The notes below the pieces were generated by a model. It saw only the letters and a program-made list of their open reading frames with translations, was not told the origin of the DNA and searched no databases. 36,429 bases of DNA from Pseudomonadota bacterium (GTDB lineage Bacteria > Pseudomonadota > Alphaproteobacteria > Sphingomonadales > Sphingomonadaceae). The translations under genes and the position numbers were made by a program. Positions 1 through 7,161 of this stretch are shown piece by piece. Position 1 is the first letter of the stretch, and every line of letters begins with the position of its first letter. The stretch covers positions 1 through 36,429 of the forward strand of contig JAKOWQ010000183.1 in the NCBI GenBank assembly GCA_029781465.1, written 5' to 3'.

Positions 1-240
1 GGCCACGCCAGTCGCTTCGTGCGCGCCGGTGCGCGCAGGATCGCGAGCCACGAGGTATCCAGGCTTGCCAATGTCGCGTTCGTCAACCCCGCTGGCTCCA
101 GGGTGCTGATCGCCCACAACCGCGCCGCCACGCCCGCCAGCGTGGTGGTGCGCGACGGCGACCGGATCTTCCGTGCGACTCTTCCCGCGGGTGAGGTCGC
201 CACCTTCGTCTGGCCGGGCAGCGCGGTGGGCCCGGGATGA
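1..240 (+). CDS. Glycoside hydrolase family 30-like enzyme, C-terminal end (partial)
   Basis: Reading frame 1 is open from the first base to a TGA at 238-240, so this is the 3' end of a gene that begins before the window. The last 79 residues match the C-terminal beta-sandwich tail of GH30 glucosylceramidase/endoglycosidase-type enzymes: a GHASRFVRAGARRI stretch, then NVAFVNPAGSRVLIAHN, ending in a small-strand segment with LPAGEVATFVW. In GH30 this domain packs on the catalytic barrel, which lies outside the window, so catalytic residues cannot be checked. The stop codon overlaps the ATG of the following sugar transporter (ATGA), which points to coupled expression and to a role in releasing a sugar that the transporter takes up. 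The family call rests on a short tail only. Confidence 0.7.
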   Translation, partial: GHASRFVRAGARRIASHEVSRLANVAFVNPAGSRVLIAHNRAATPASVVVRDGDRIFRATLPAGEVATFVWPGSAVGPG

Positions 241-1502
241 ACCGGATCAGGCAACTCGGCATCACGGGCGCCTTCGTTTCCGTGACCACGCTGTTTTTTG
301 CCTGGGGGTTTATCGCCTCGAACAACGACCCGCTGATCGTGGCGCTGCGCGCTGTGTTCCAGCTCAACTACACCGAGGCGCTGCTGACCCAGCTGGTGTT
401 TTTCCTGGCCTACGGCCTGGTTTCGCTGCCTGCGGCCTCGCTCGGCAACCGGCTTGGCCCGGTCAACACCATCATCGTTGCGCTGGCGGTGATGGTTGGC
501 GGCTGCTTGCTGGTCCAGGTCAGCGTCAGGCTCGATTCCTATCCGCCGATCCTTGCCGCGCTGTTCGTTCTGGCGAGTGGAATCACGATTCTGCAGGTGG
601 CCTCCAATCCGCTTGCGGCGGCGCTCGGGCCACAGGAAAGCAGCCACTTCCGGCTCAACTTCGCGCAGACCTTCAACTCGCTCGGGGTGGTTCTGGGGGT
701 TCACTACGGGTCTTGGATCATGCTGGGCGACGCGGTGATCGCGGGCGATCACGGGCAGATCACCGATCCGGCGCAGCGCGCCGAAGCGCTGGGCGCGGTC
801 ACCCAGGCATTCCTGATCATGGCTTCGCTGCTGGCCCTGGTCACGCTGTTCGTCTGGTCGCAGCGCCGCCGCATCAGCGCCGCGGCAAGCGGGGCTGGCC
901 CACTGCCCGAAGCCTCGGTGCTCGATGCAATCCGCTCGCGCTGGGCCATCTTCGGGTCGGTGGCGATCGGTCTCTATGTCGGGGCGGAGGTTTCGGTCGG
1001 CTCGATCATGATCAATTTCCTGCACCAGCCGCATATCCTGGGGCTGCCCTACGAAGTGGGCGGGCGCTATCTCGCCAACCTCTACTGGGGAGGGGCGCTG
1101 GCAGGGCGGCTGATCGGGAGCATGCTGCTGACACGCATGGCGGCACCCCGCCTGCTTGGTGCCTGCGCGCTGGCCGCGGGCACCTTGTGCCTGACGGTGG
1201 TATCGGCCGAGGGCGCCGTGGCCGGCTTTGCCGCCTTGTCGGTCGGCCTGTTCAACTCGATCATGTTCCCGACCATCTTCACCATCACGCTCGAACGGTC
1301 GGGGGCAAGCCAGTCCTCGACCTCGGGACTGCTTTGTCTGGCGATCGTGGGCGGCGCGTTGTTGCCGTTGCTGGTCGGGCTGTCGGCGGATCGGCTCAGC
1401 CTGGAGACTGCCTTCGCGGTGCCGATGCTGGCCTATCTGGTGATTGCCGCCTTCGCGCTGCGAGCCGGGGCGGTAGGCGCCCAGGGCCGGGCCCCGGGAT
1501 AG
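237..1502 (+). CDS. FucP/GluP-type sugar MFS transporter
   Basis: This 421-residue protein has about twelve hydrophobic segments and belongs by appearance to the FHS (fucose-galactose-glucose:H+ symporter) branch of the major facilitator superfamily. Typical marks are the first helix FFAWGFIASNNDPLI, the FFLAYGLVSLPAASLGNRLG helix-loop, and the ASNPLAAALGP and RLNFAQTFNSLGVVLG segments, close to those of FucP and GluP. It would sit in the inner membrane and import a neutral hexose with protons. The ATG overlaps the stop of the preceding GH30-like gene by four bases, so the two are probably translated together. The sugar is not determined; glucose, galactose or fucose are the known family substrates. 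The length is normal and no defect is seen. Confidence 0.88.
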   Translation: MNRIRQLGITGAFVSVTTLFFAWGFIASNNDPLIVALRAVFQLNYTEALLTQLVFFLAYGLVSLPAASLGNRLGPVNTIIVALAVMVGGCLLVQVSVRLDSYPPILAALFVLASGITILQVASNPLAAALGPQESSHFRLNFAQTFNSLGVVLGVHYGSWIMLGDAVIAGDHGQITDPAQRAEALGAVTQAFLIMASLLALVTLFVWSQRRRISAAASGAGPLPEASVLDAIRSRWAIFGSVAIGLYVGAEVSVGSIMINFLHQPHILGLPYEVGGRYLANLYWGGALAGRLIGSMLLTRMAAPRLLGACALAAGTLCLTVVSAEGAVAGFAALSVGLFNSIMFPTIFTITLERSGASQSSTSGLLCLAIVGGALLPLLVGLSADRLSLETAFAVPMLAYLVIAAFALRAGAVGAQGRAPG

Positions 1503-1517
1503 GCAGGGCGCGATCGT

Positions 1518-2987
1518 TCAGCCGCACTGGCCGGTCTTTCGAGCGCCGCCTGACCAGGCTTGCCAGGCAGCTTGCAGGCTGTCTGCGGTTCCCGTCCCGA
1601 ACACATAGCGATCCGGGCGAACCAGCACCGCGCCGGCATCGCGTTGGTCGAGCCAGGCACCGAGCTGTGCGGCAAACGGCAACAGCGCCGCCGCCGTCAG
1701 ATCGGCACGGGCGATCAGCCAGTGGCCGGGGCCCAGCACTTCATCGAGGCGCTGTCCGTCTTTGCCGATCGGTTGCGGGAAATAGGCGCCCGCTGCCGTG
1801 CTGCCTGCAAGGATCGCACCGGTCGTGATCGGCGGATATTCCATGCTTCCATCTGGGCTGTGCCCGGCGGCGCGCGCGGCAAGCATCTGCGCATCGCGCG
1901 CTGCGGCGGCTTGCGGATCGGTGATGCAGACCGTGCGCCCCATCATGATCGCCATCTCGATCGTCGCGCGCAGGTTGGGTTCGCGCTCGGGCTGATAGGT
2001 ATCGAGCAAACTGCCGGGCGCCCCATCCTGGATTACCGCCGCAAGCTTCCAGGCGAGATTGGCCACATCGCGCAGACCCGAACACATTCCCTGCCCGGCG
2101 AAGGGCGGGGTCTGGTGCGCCGCATCGCCCACCAGCAGCACCTGCCCCTTGCGCCACTCGGCCGCGATCCGGGCGCGGAAGGTGTAGACCGCCTTGCGCT
2201 CCAGCCGCACCGCGCCCCTGACGTTCCAGGGATCGAGCAGCTTTTCGACGAAGGCGTCAGCGCTGACCTGCTCCGGCGTTTCACCTGGCAGAATCATGAA
2301 TTCCCAGCGATGGCGCCCTTCGCCCATCAGCACGCAGGTGGTCGGGCGGGCGGGATCGCAGATCTGGAGGTTTTCGGTCGGCAGCCTGGAGTAGTCGTCA
2401 ACCAGCACATCGACCACCAGCCAGGGTTCCTCGAAATTGAGATCGTCGAAGGCGATCCTTGAGGCCTCGCGCACCGGGCTGCGGGCGCCGTCAGCCCCAA
2501 TCAGATAGCGCGCCCGCACAGACCGTTCGCCCTCGGGAGTGGAAATGCGCGCCGTGACGCCCTCGCCGTCATCGGCAAAAGACATCAGCTCCCAGCGGCT
2601 GTGCAGCCTGGCATTGGGGTAACGGGATAGCGCCTGGCGAAGCGCGGCCTCGACGCTGGGCTGGTGGATCATGTTGGCCGCCGGCCAGCCGCCCGGGCCA
2701 AGCCGGTCCGATCCTTCGAAGCGCAGCAGGACTTCGCCCTTGGCGTTGAGGAAATCATAGCGGCTGGCGCGGCGGCTGGTTGCCATCACCGCATCGGCGA
2801 CCCCGGCCTCCTGCAACACCCGCATTCCTTCGTGATCGATATGCGCGGCGCGCGGCAGCGGGTAGATATCCGCTTCCTTCTCGGCGACCACCACTGTCAC
2901 CCCGCGCCGTGCCAACAACACCGCAAGGGTGACACCGGCGGGCCCGCCGCCCGCGATCAGCACATCGCAATCGTACAGCTCGGGCAT
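1518..2987 (-). CDS. FAD-dependent aromatic hydroxylase, MhpA/PHBH-like
   Basis: This 489-residue flavoprotein monooxygenase (group A) uses NAD(P)H and O2 to hydroxylate a phenolic ring. The three signatures are visible: GGGPAG at residues 13-18 (ADP-binding Rossmann loop), the DG motif at D166-G167 in GADGARSPVR, and the GD motif at G287-D288 in LVGDAAHQTPPFAGQG. The C-terminal 100 residues form the thioredoxin-like tail common in MhpA/phenol hydroxylase relatives. It is the third gene of a minus-strand operon after an extradiol dioxygenase and an FAH-family enzyme: its ATG lies three bases after the upstream TGA, with GGAGG eight bases before it. This order suggests it prepares a catechol for ring cleavage. 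The substrate is unknown; 3-hydroxyphenylpropionate or a related phenolic acid is only a family-based guess. Confidence 0.9.
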   Translation of the reverse strand: MPELYDCDVLIAGGGPAGVTLAVLLARRGVTVVVAEKEADIYPLPRAAHIDHEGMRVLQEAGVADAVMATSRRASRYDFLNAKGEVLLRFEGSDRLGPGGWPAANMIHQPSVEAALRQALSRYPNARLHSRWELMSFADDGEGVTARISTPEGERSVRARYLIGADGARSPVREASRIAFDDLNFEEPWLVVDVLVDDYSRLPTENLQICDPARPTTCVLMGEGRHRWEFMILPGETPEQVSADAFVEKLLDPWNVRGAVRLERKAVYTFRARIAAEWRKGQVLLVGDAAHQTPPFAGQGMCSGLRDVANLAWKLAAVIQDGAPGSLLDTYQPEREPNLRATIEMAIMMGRTVCITDPQAAAARDAQMLAARAAGHSPDGSMEYPPITTGAILAGSTAAGAYFPQPIGKDGQRLDEVLGPGHWLIARADLTAAALLPFAAQLGAWLDQRDAGAVLVRPDRYVFGTGTADSLQAAWQAWSGGARKTGQCG

Positions 2988-2990
2988 GAT

Positions 2991-3830
2991 TCAGGCCTCC
3001 GCCGTCATCGTGCCCTCAATGTGGCCCAGCCCATCGATCTCGGTGCGCACCACATCGCCCGGCTTGAGGAACTGGCGCGGGTCCATCGCCGCCCCGACCC
3101 CGCCCGGGGTGCCGGTGAACAGGCAATCGCCGGGCTCCAGCGTCATCCCCATCGCAAGATGCTCGATCTGTTGCCAGACATTGAAGACCAGGTGCCGGGT
3201 GTTCGAATCCTGCCGCTTCTCGCCATTGACGAAGCAGCGGATGCCAAGTGCGTGCGGATCGCCCAATTCGTCGGCGGTGACGATCCACGGACCCATCGGG
3301 GCGTGAGTGTCGAAGCTCTTGCCGAACGACCACTGCGGCGTGGCGTGCTGGGCCAGGCGTTCGGTGACGTCGTTACCCACGCAGTATCCGAATATTGCAG
3401 CAGGGGCATCGGCAGCGGCGATGTGCTTGCCGCCCCTGCCGATCACCGCAACCAGCTCGGCCTCGTAATCGTTGGTGAAGGCGCCGCGCGCGATCAGGAT
3501 CGGATCGTAGGGGCCGTTGACGCTGGTCTGGGCCTTGGTGAACCAGACCTGCTTGTCGGGCGTGCCCATCTTCGATTCCGCGATGTGATCGGCATAGTTG
3601 AGCCCGATCGCGAAAATCTTGCCCGGGCGCTGGACCGGGGCTTCGAGCCTGACCGAGGCAAGCGGCACCCCGCCGCCAGCGATGGCCCGAGCCTCGAGCT
3701 GCGGCTTCACCGCGTCCCACTGGCGGATCAGGTCGATCATCGTGCCGGGCACACCGGTATCGATTACGCTGTCGCCGACAACGATGCCGGTGCGGGTCTT
3801 GCCATCGGCGGTATAGGTGCAGAGCTTCAT
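2991..3830 (-). CDS. Fumarylacetoacetate hydrolase family protein
   Basis: This 279-residue FAH-superfamily enzyme belongs to the group that includes acylpyruvases, HpaG-type isomerase/decarboxylases and MhpD-type hydratases. The metal site is complete: E123 and E125 in DYEAELVAV, and D154 in GYCVGNDVTER. The catalytic His-Glu pair H82/E85 lies in NYADHIAES, and the product-side motif LFTGTPGGVG is present. The start was placed at MKLCTYTADGK (3830) rather than at an in-frame codon 42 residues upstream, because this is the usual family N-terminus and gives a four-base ATGA overlap with the preceding dioxygenase. In this operon it most likely hydrolyses, hydrates or isomerises the product of extradiol ring cleavage. 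Which of these reactions it performs cannot be told from sequence alone. Confidence 0.9.
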   Translation of the reverse strand: MKLCTYTADGKTRTGIVVGDSVIDTGVPGTMIDLIRQWDAVKPQLEARAIAGGGVPLASVRLEAPVQRPGKIFAIGLNYADHIAESKMGTPDKQVWFTKAQTSVNGPYDPILIARGAFTNDYEAELVAVIGRGGKHIAAADAPAAIFGYCVGNDVTERLAQHATPQWSFGKSFDTHAPMGPWIVTADELGDPHALGIRCFVNGEKRQDSNTRHLVFNVWQQIEHLAMGMTLEPGDCLFTGTPGGVGAAMDPRQFLKPGDVVRTEIDGLGHIEGTMTAEA

Positions 3831-4846
3831 GCGGGATTTCCTTGAGGTTGGCGGCGAAACAGCCGCTTGAGACGCAGCATCAGCGCGGCAAAAAACGCGA
3901 TCAGCCCGGGCGGCGGAGCCAGCTTGCCGGCAAACATCGGATGGGGCGAACCCCATTGCACGGCAAGAAGCGCGCTTATCGGCATCTTCTGCGGCGGGTC
4001 CTTGGCGGTAAACAGATCGCCGTCGGTCCAGTGCTCAAGCTCGTTGCCGAACGGATCCTTCCAGTAATCGAACACCTGGCTGCCCATGATGTGACGGCCA
4101 ATGCCCCAGGCGGCATTGCGCTTGCGCCCCTTGAGGTGCTGGTGGCCCAGCATCAGGTCGTCGATATTGGAGACTTCGAACGCGGCATGCAGGATGCCAA
4201 GTTCTCCCGGCAACTGGGCGAGAAACAGGGTGTGGTGGTCGGCCGGCTTGTCACCGCGGTCGCAGCGCATGAAAGCGCCGACAGGAATGTCCCTGGCCGC
4301 TTCGACTTCGTCCGAAGTAAGGAATCCGAAGCGCTCCTTGTACCATTTCTCCGAGGCCCTGAAGTCCCGCACCTTGAGCACCGCATGACCGATCCGGCGG
4401 ACATGGCTGGGGCCTGGGTCAAGCCGCACCGCAGTTCGCTGACGCTGCCGGGCGGCGGCGGTGTTGCGGGGCAGATCGGCAAAGGGCAGGCTGCCCTCGG
4501 TCCGCGCCTGGCCCGCAACCACTTCGACCCGGTAGCCATCGGGATCGGTCAGCCGCACGATCCTGCCGCCGCCGGGTTCGTTCAATTCTTCCACCGGCGC
4601 GCCGACATGCGCGGCGAGCGTTTCGAGATCGGCGAGTGTTTCGGCGCGAAAGCCGATCGCGAGGAACCGCGCTTCGCCCGGCTCGGTGACGTGAAGGAAG
4701 GGGCGGCCGTCGCTGCCTTTTGCGTAAAGGCGCCCGTCCTGTTCGAAACAGGCCATGCCGAAGTCTTCGAGAAACGCGCGCATCGCCGCCAGATCGGGCG
4801 CGCCATAGCGCACATGGGCGATGTCTTCGATGCAAATGACGCTCAT
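3827..4846 (-). CDS. Two-domain type I extradiol (VOC) ring-cleavage dioxygenase
   Basis: This 339-residue protein has two vicinal-oxygen-chelate modules (about residues 5-115 and 148-280). The C-terminal module carries all known active-site residues of BphC-type extradiol dioxygenases: Fe ligands H154, H220 and E271, plus H205 and Y261. The spacings H205-H220 (15) and Y261-E271 (10) equal those of BphC H195-H210 and Y250-E260. It should cleave a catechol meta to the hydroxyls using Fe(II) and O2. The start at 4846 is supported by GGGAGA about nine bases upstream; a codon 13 residues further up has no such site. It is the first gene of the operon and faces two TetR operators. The last 50 residues hold a hydrophobic, basic tail (LIAFFAALMLRLKRLFRR) that is unusual and might touch the membrane. 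Confidence 0.9.
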   Translation of the reverse strand: MSVICIEDIAHVRYGAPDLAAMRAFLEDFGMACFEQDGRLYAKGSDGRPFLHVTEPGEARFLAIGFRAETLADLETLAAHVGAPVEELNEPGGGRIVRLTDPDGYRVEVVAGQARTEGSLPFADLPRNTAAARQRQRTAVRLDPGPSHVRRIGHAVLKVRDFRASEKWYKERFGFLTSDEVEAARDIPVGAFMRCDRGDKPADHHTLFLAQLPGELGILHAAFEVSNIDDLMLGHQHLKGRKRNAAWGIGRHIMGSQVFDYWKDPFGNELEHWTDGDLFTAKDPPQKMPISALLAVQWGSPHPMFAGKLAPPPGLIAFFAALMLRLKRLFRRQPQGNPA

Positions 4847-4883
4847 CGCGGTGTCTCCCGGCTTGCGAATCCTGGCGATTCGC

Positions 4884-4929
4884 ACTTGACTATCTGGTCA
4901 ACTAACGGTACTTGACTAGATAGTCAAGT
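4884..4929. promoter_or_regulatory. Tandem TetR operators between divergent genes
   Basis: Two 20-bp palindromes lie six bases apart. The one at 4910-4929 is perfect (ACTTGACTA, two-base spacer GA, TAGTCAAGT). The one at 4884-4903 keeps the same left arm and matches seven of nine positions in the right arm. Their centres are 26 bp apart. They fill the 99-bp gap between the dioxygenase start (4846) and the TetR start (4946), and TTGACT/TTGACC inside the arms resembles -35 hexamers. The natural reading is that the adjacent TetR protein binds both sites, repressing the catabolic operon and itself. The palindromes are seen; the binding partner is inferred from position. Confidence 0.8.
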
Positions 4930-4945
4930 AAGGTAATCCCGCCCC

Positions 4946-5575
4946 ATGGCCAGCCTGCCGCTTCAGTCCAACCCGCGCGCCGCGCGCACCCGCGCGGCCA
5001 TGCTGGCCGCCGGGTTCGAGCTGCTCGCCGAACGCCCGATCGACGCCATCGCAATCGATGAAGTGGTGGCCCGGGCCGGGGTGGCCAAGGGCAGCTTCTT
5101 CAACCACTTCTCGGACAAGCCCGGCTTCGCCCATGCAATCGGAGCGACGGTCAGGGCGGAACTCGAAACACTGGTCGGCCTTGCCAACGCGGGCGTCGAC
5201 GATCCCGCTATCCGGCTCGCGGGGGGCATGCGCGTGGCGGTCGGTTTCGCGCTCGATCACCGCGATCGGGCAATCGTCATGTTGCGCGGGCTTGAGCTGT
5301 CGACCGGGCTGCACCACGAACTCAACCGCGGAATCCGGGCCGACATCGAAGGTCTGGTCGCCGCCGGACTGGCGCGCGAAGAGGCCCGGACCAGCGGCGT
5401 GCGTTATTGGCTGGGGCTGTGCAACATGGCCATGCTCAATGCCATCGAGCGGCGGCCGTCGCGGCCCGAAGCGGCCGAGCGGCTGCGCGAAATGCTGGTG
5501 CTTGGCCTGGCCGGACTTGGCGTTCCCGGCGAGAGGGCGGGTATGGTCGCGCGGCTGGTTTCCGCTCAGCTCTGA
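4946..5575 (+). CDS. TetR-family repressor of the aromatic catabolic operon
   Basis: This 209-residue TetR-family regulator has an N-terminal helix-turn-helix at about residues 30-60 (IDEVVARAGVAKGSFFNHFSDKPGF) followed by a helical ligand-binding domain without recognisable sub-family marks. It is transcribed away from the extradiol dioxygenase operon, and the shared 99-bp gap contains two tandem palindromes that fit a dimeric TetR repressor. It therefore probably represses both directions until a pathway substrate or intermediate binds. AAGG about 12 bases before the ATG serves as a modest ribosome binding site. The 3' end overlaps the end of the convergent MFS gene by ten bases. The family is clear; the ligand is unknown. 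Confidence 0.9.
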   Translation: MASLPLQSNPRAARTRAAMLAAGFELLAERPIDAIAIDEVVARAGVAKGSFFNHFSDKPGFAHAIGATVRAELETLVGLANAGVDDPAIRLAGGMRVAVGFALDHRDRAIVMLRGLELSTGLHHELNRGIRADIEGLVAAGLAREEARTSGVRYWLGLCNMAMLNAIERRPSRPEAAERLREMLVLGLAGLGVPGERAGMVARLVSAQL

Positions 5576-6774
5576 GCTTCGCCAAGCCGGATCGGAAGAA
5601 ACAGCAAGGCTCCCAGCGCCAGCAGTCCGATCGAGGCCAGCTGGGCAAGGGCATAACTGCCAAAATGGTCGAAGACCAAGCCAAAGCCCAGAATCCCGAT
5701 CGCGCTTCCCAGCCAGCCGAAGCCATGCAACGCGCCGAACACCGTCCCGTAATTCTCCACCCCGAACCGGCGGGCGACGAAGTAGGCAAAGATCCCGATA
5801 TCGGCGCCCTGCATCACGCCCAGCAGCATCCCCGCAGCCAGAATCGGGATCGCCGCGCCTTGATCGAGCAGGAACACGCCGAAGCCCAGACCCGGCACCG
5901 CGGTCAGAACCAGGGCGACAAGTCGCGGCTCAAGCTTGTCGAGCAGAAAGCCGCCGCCCAGCTTGCCGGCAAACTGGCCCAGCGCAAAAGCCGTTACGCC
6001 CCAGGCCGCGGTTTGCGAGGAAAGCCCTTCGTCCTGGATCATCGGCGAAAGCTGGCTGATCGCGCCCGAGGTGGTGATGGCCACCAGGATGTTGGCACCC
6101 ACCAGGAGCCAGAAATCGCGAGCCGCAAGGAACGAGCGAGCGGCTGGCGTCGGCATCGGAACGAGCGGCGCAAGCCGGGCCACGCTGGCACTGCGCGGCA
6201 TCAGCGCAAGAACGAGCGGCAGGCCGACGGCGAAGCCAATGAACGCCAGCGCGGCAAAGCCATAGCGCCAGCCCTCGATCGCGATAACCCGTTCGAGAAT
6301 CGGTGGCACCAGCGCGGCTGAGATCGAGGCACCGGTGCCGACCAGCCCCAGCGCCAGCCCGCGATTGCGGCGGAAATGCGCGTTGACCGGACGGGTGAGC
6401 AGGACCGTGCTCGCACCGCCGCCAACAATGCCGGCCAGCGCCACGGTCAGGCCAAGGCCATAGAGATCGTCCACCAGCCAGGCCTGGCTCAGCTCGATCG
6501 CTGCCATGATTGTGGTCGCGACGATGAACACCGGACGAAAGCCGAACATGTCGGCCAGCTTGCCCACCAGCGGTGCGCCAAGCGCGGCGGTGATGATCAG
6601 CGCCTGAACCATCCCGGTTTCGCCGCGGGTCAGGTGGAGTTCCTTGGCCAGTGGGATCAGGAACATCGAAAAGGTATAGAACATCAGCGAAACGCCGGTG
6701 GCGTTCGCCGTGGCCGAGGCCGCGACGATCCGCCAGCCGACCTGCCATTCGTTTTGTTCCGGAGCGGATGTCAC
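5566..6774 (-). CDS. MFS transporter (OFA/monocarboxylate-like)
   Basis: This 402-residue membrane protein has twelve predicted helices. It shows the MFS loop motif after helix 2 (GKLADMFGFRPVF) and, in helices 4-5, the GLALGLVGTGASISAALVPP pattern seen in OFA and monocarboxylate-porter-like carriers that import organic or aromatic acids. It is the last gene of a minus-strand unit that begins with an enoyl-reductase-like gene and an epoxide-hydrolase-like gene; only nine bases separate it from the latter. The location next to the ring-cleavage operon suggests import of the pathway substrate, although export of a toxic intermediate is equally possible. Its end overlaps the convergent tetR end by ten bases. 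Only the family-level call is secure. Confidence 0.85.
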   Translation of the reverse strand: MTSAPEQNEWQVGWRIVAASATANATGVSLMFYTFSMFLIPLAKELHLTRGETGMVQALIITAALGAPLVGKLADMFGFRPVFIVATTIMAAIELSQAWLVDDLYGLGLTVALAGIVGGGASTVLLTRPVNAHFRRNRGLALGLVGTGASISAALVPPILERVIAIEGWRYGFAALAFIGFAVGLPLVLALMPRSASVARLAPLVPMPTPAARSFLAARDFWLLVGANILVAITTSGAISQLSPMIQDEGLSSQTAAWGVTAFALGQFAGKLGGGFLLDKLEPRLVALVLTAVPGLGFGVFLLDQGAAIPILAAGMLLGVMQGADIGIFAYFVARRFGVENYGTVFGALHGFGWLGSAIGILGFGLVFDHFGSYALAQLASIGLLALGALLFLPIRLGEAQS

Positions 6775-6783
6775 CTTGGGTAT

Positions 6784-7158
6784 CTAGCCTGCCATGGCCT
6801 TCATGTAGGTGCCCATGTCGAAGTAGTCGCGCCAGACCTTGATCTTGCCGTCTTCCATCTCGAACACCCCGCAGCAGGGCAGGTCGACCTGCTTGCCGTC
6901 CCGGGTTACCGTGTGATCGATCCGTTCGGCGATCACCAGATTGCCCGCTTCCGCGATATTGAGCACTTCCCAGTCGGTGCTGGCCCAGCCCCCGGCGAAA
7001 CCGGCGATGAAGGGGCGCAGCGCGGCATGGCCCTGCACCGGGGCGATCGGCATGTTGTAATAGACCCCGTCCTCGGCGAAATAGCCGGTCAGCTCATCGG
7101 GATCGAGCCGTGACCAGGCGGCGATGAAGTCGCGCACGATCCGCAAATTGCCCCCCAT
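6784..7158 (-). CDS. Limonene-1,2-epoxide hydrolase-like protein (SnoaL fold)
   Basis: This 124-residue protein of the SnoaL/NTF2-like fold retains the active-site set of limonene-1,2-epoxide hydrolase (known as Y53, N55, R99, D101, D132). Here the equivalents are Y33 and N35 in VYYNMP, R79 and D81 in AERIDH, and D111 in WRDYFD, with almost identical spacing. LPCCGVFEMEDGKIKVWRDYFD-type wording is characteristic of the family. It should open an epoxide to a diol by one-step water attack, in the cytoplasm. GGAGG inside the end of the preceding gene and a three-base gap show translational coupling to the enoyl-reductase-like gene. Many SnoaL proteins are not enzymes, but the full residue set makes an enzyme more likely here. 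The substrate is unknown. Confidence 0.82.
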   Translation of the reverse strand: MGGNLRIVRDFIAAWSRLDPDELTGYFAEDGVYYNMPIAPVQGHAALRPFIAGFAGGWASTDWEVLNIAEAGNLVIAERIDHTVTRDGKQVDLPCCGVFEMEDGKIKVWRDYFDMGTYMKAMAG

Positions 7159-7161
7159 CGC

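Noticed and set aside
173..1828. Long plus-strand open frame of 551 codons
   Set aside because: It runs out of frame through the FHS transporter and into the antisense of the flavoprotein; its Arg/Gly/Ala-rich translation has no domain.
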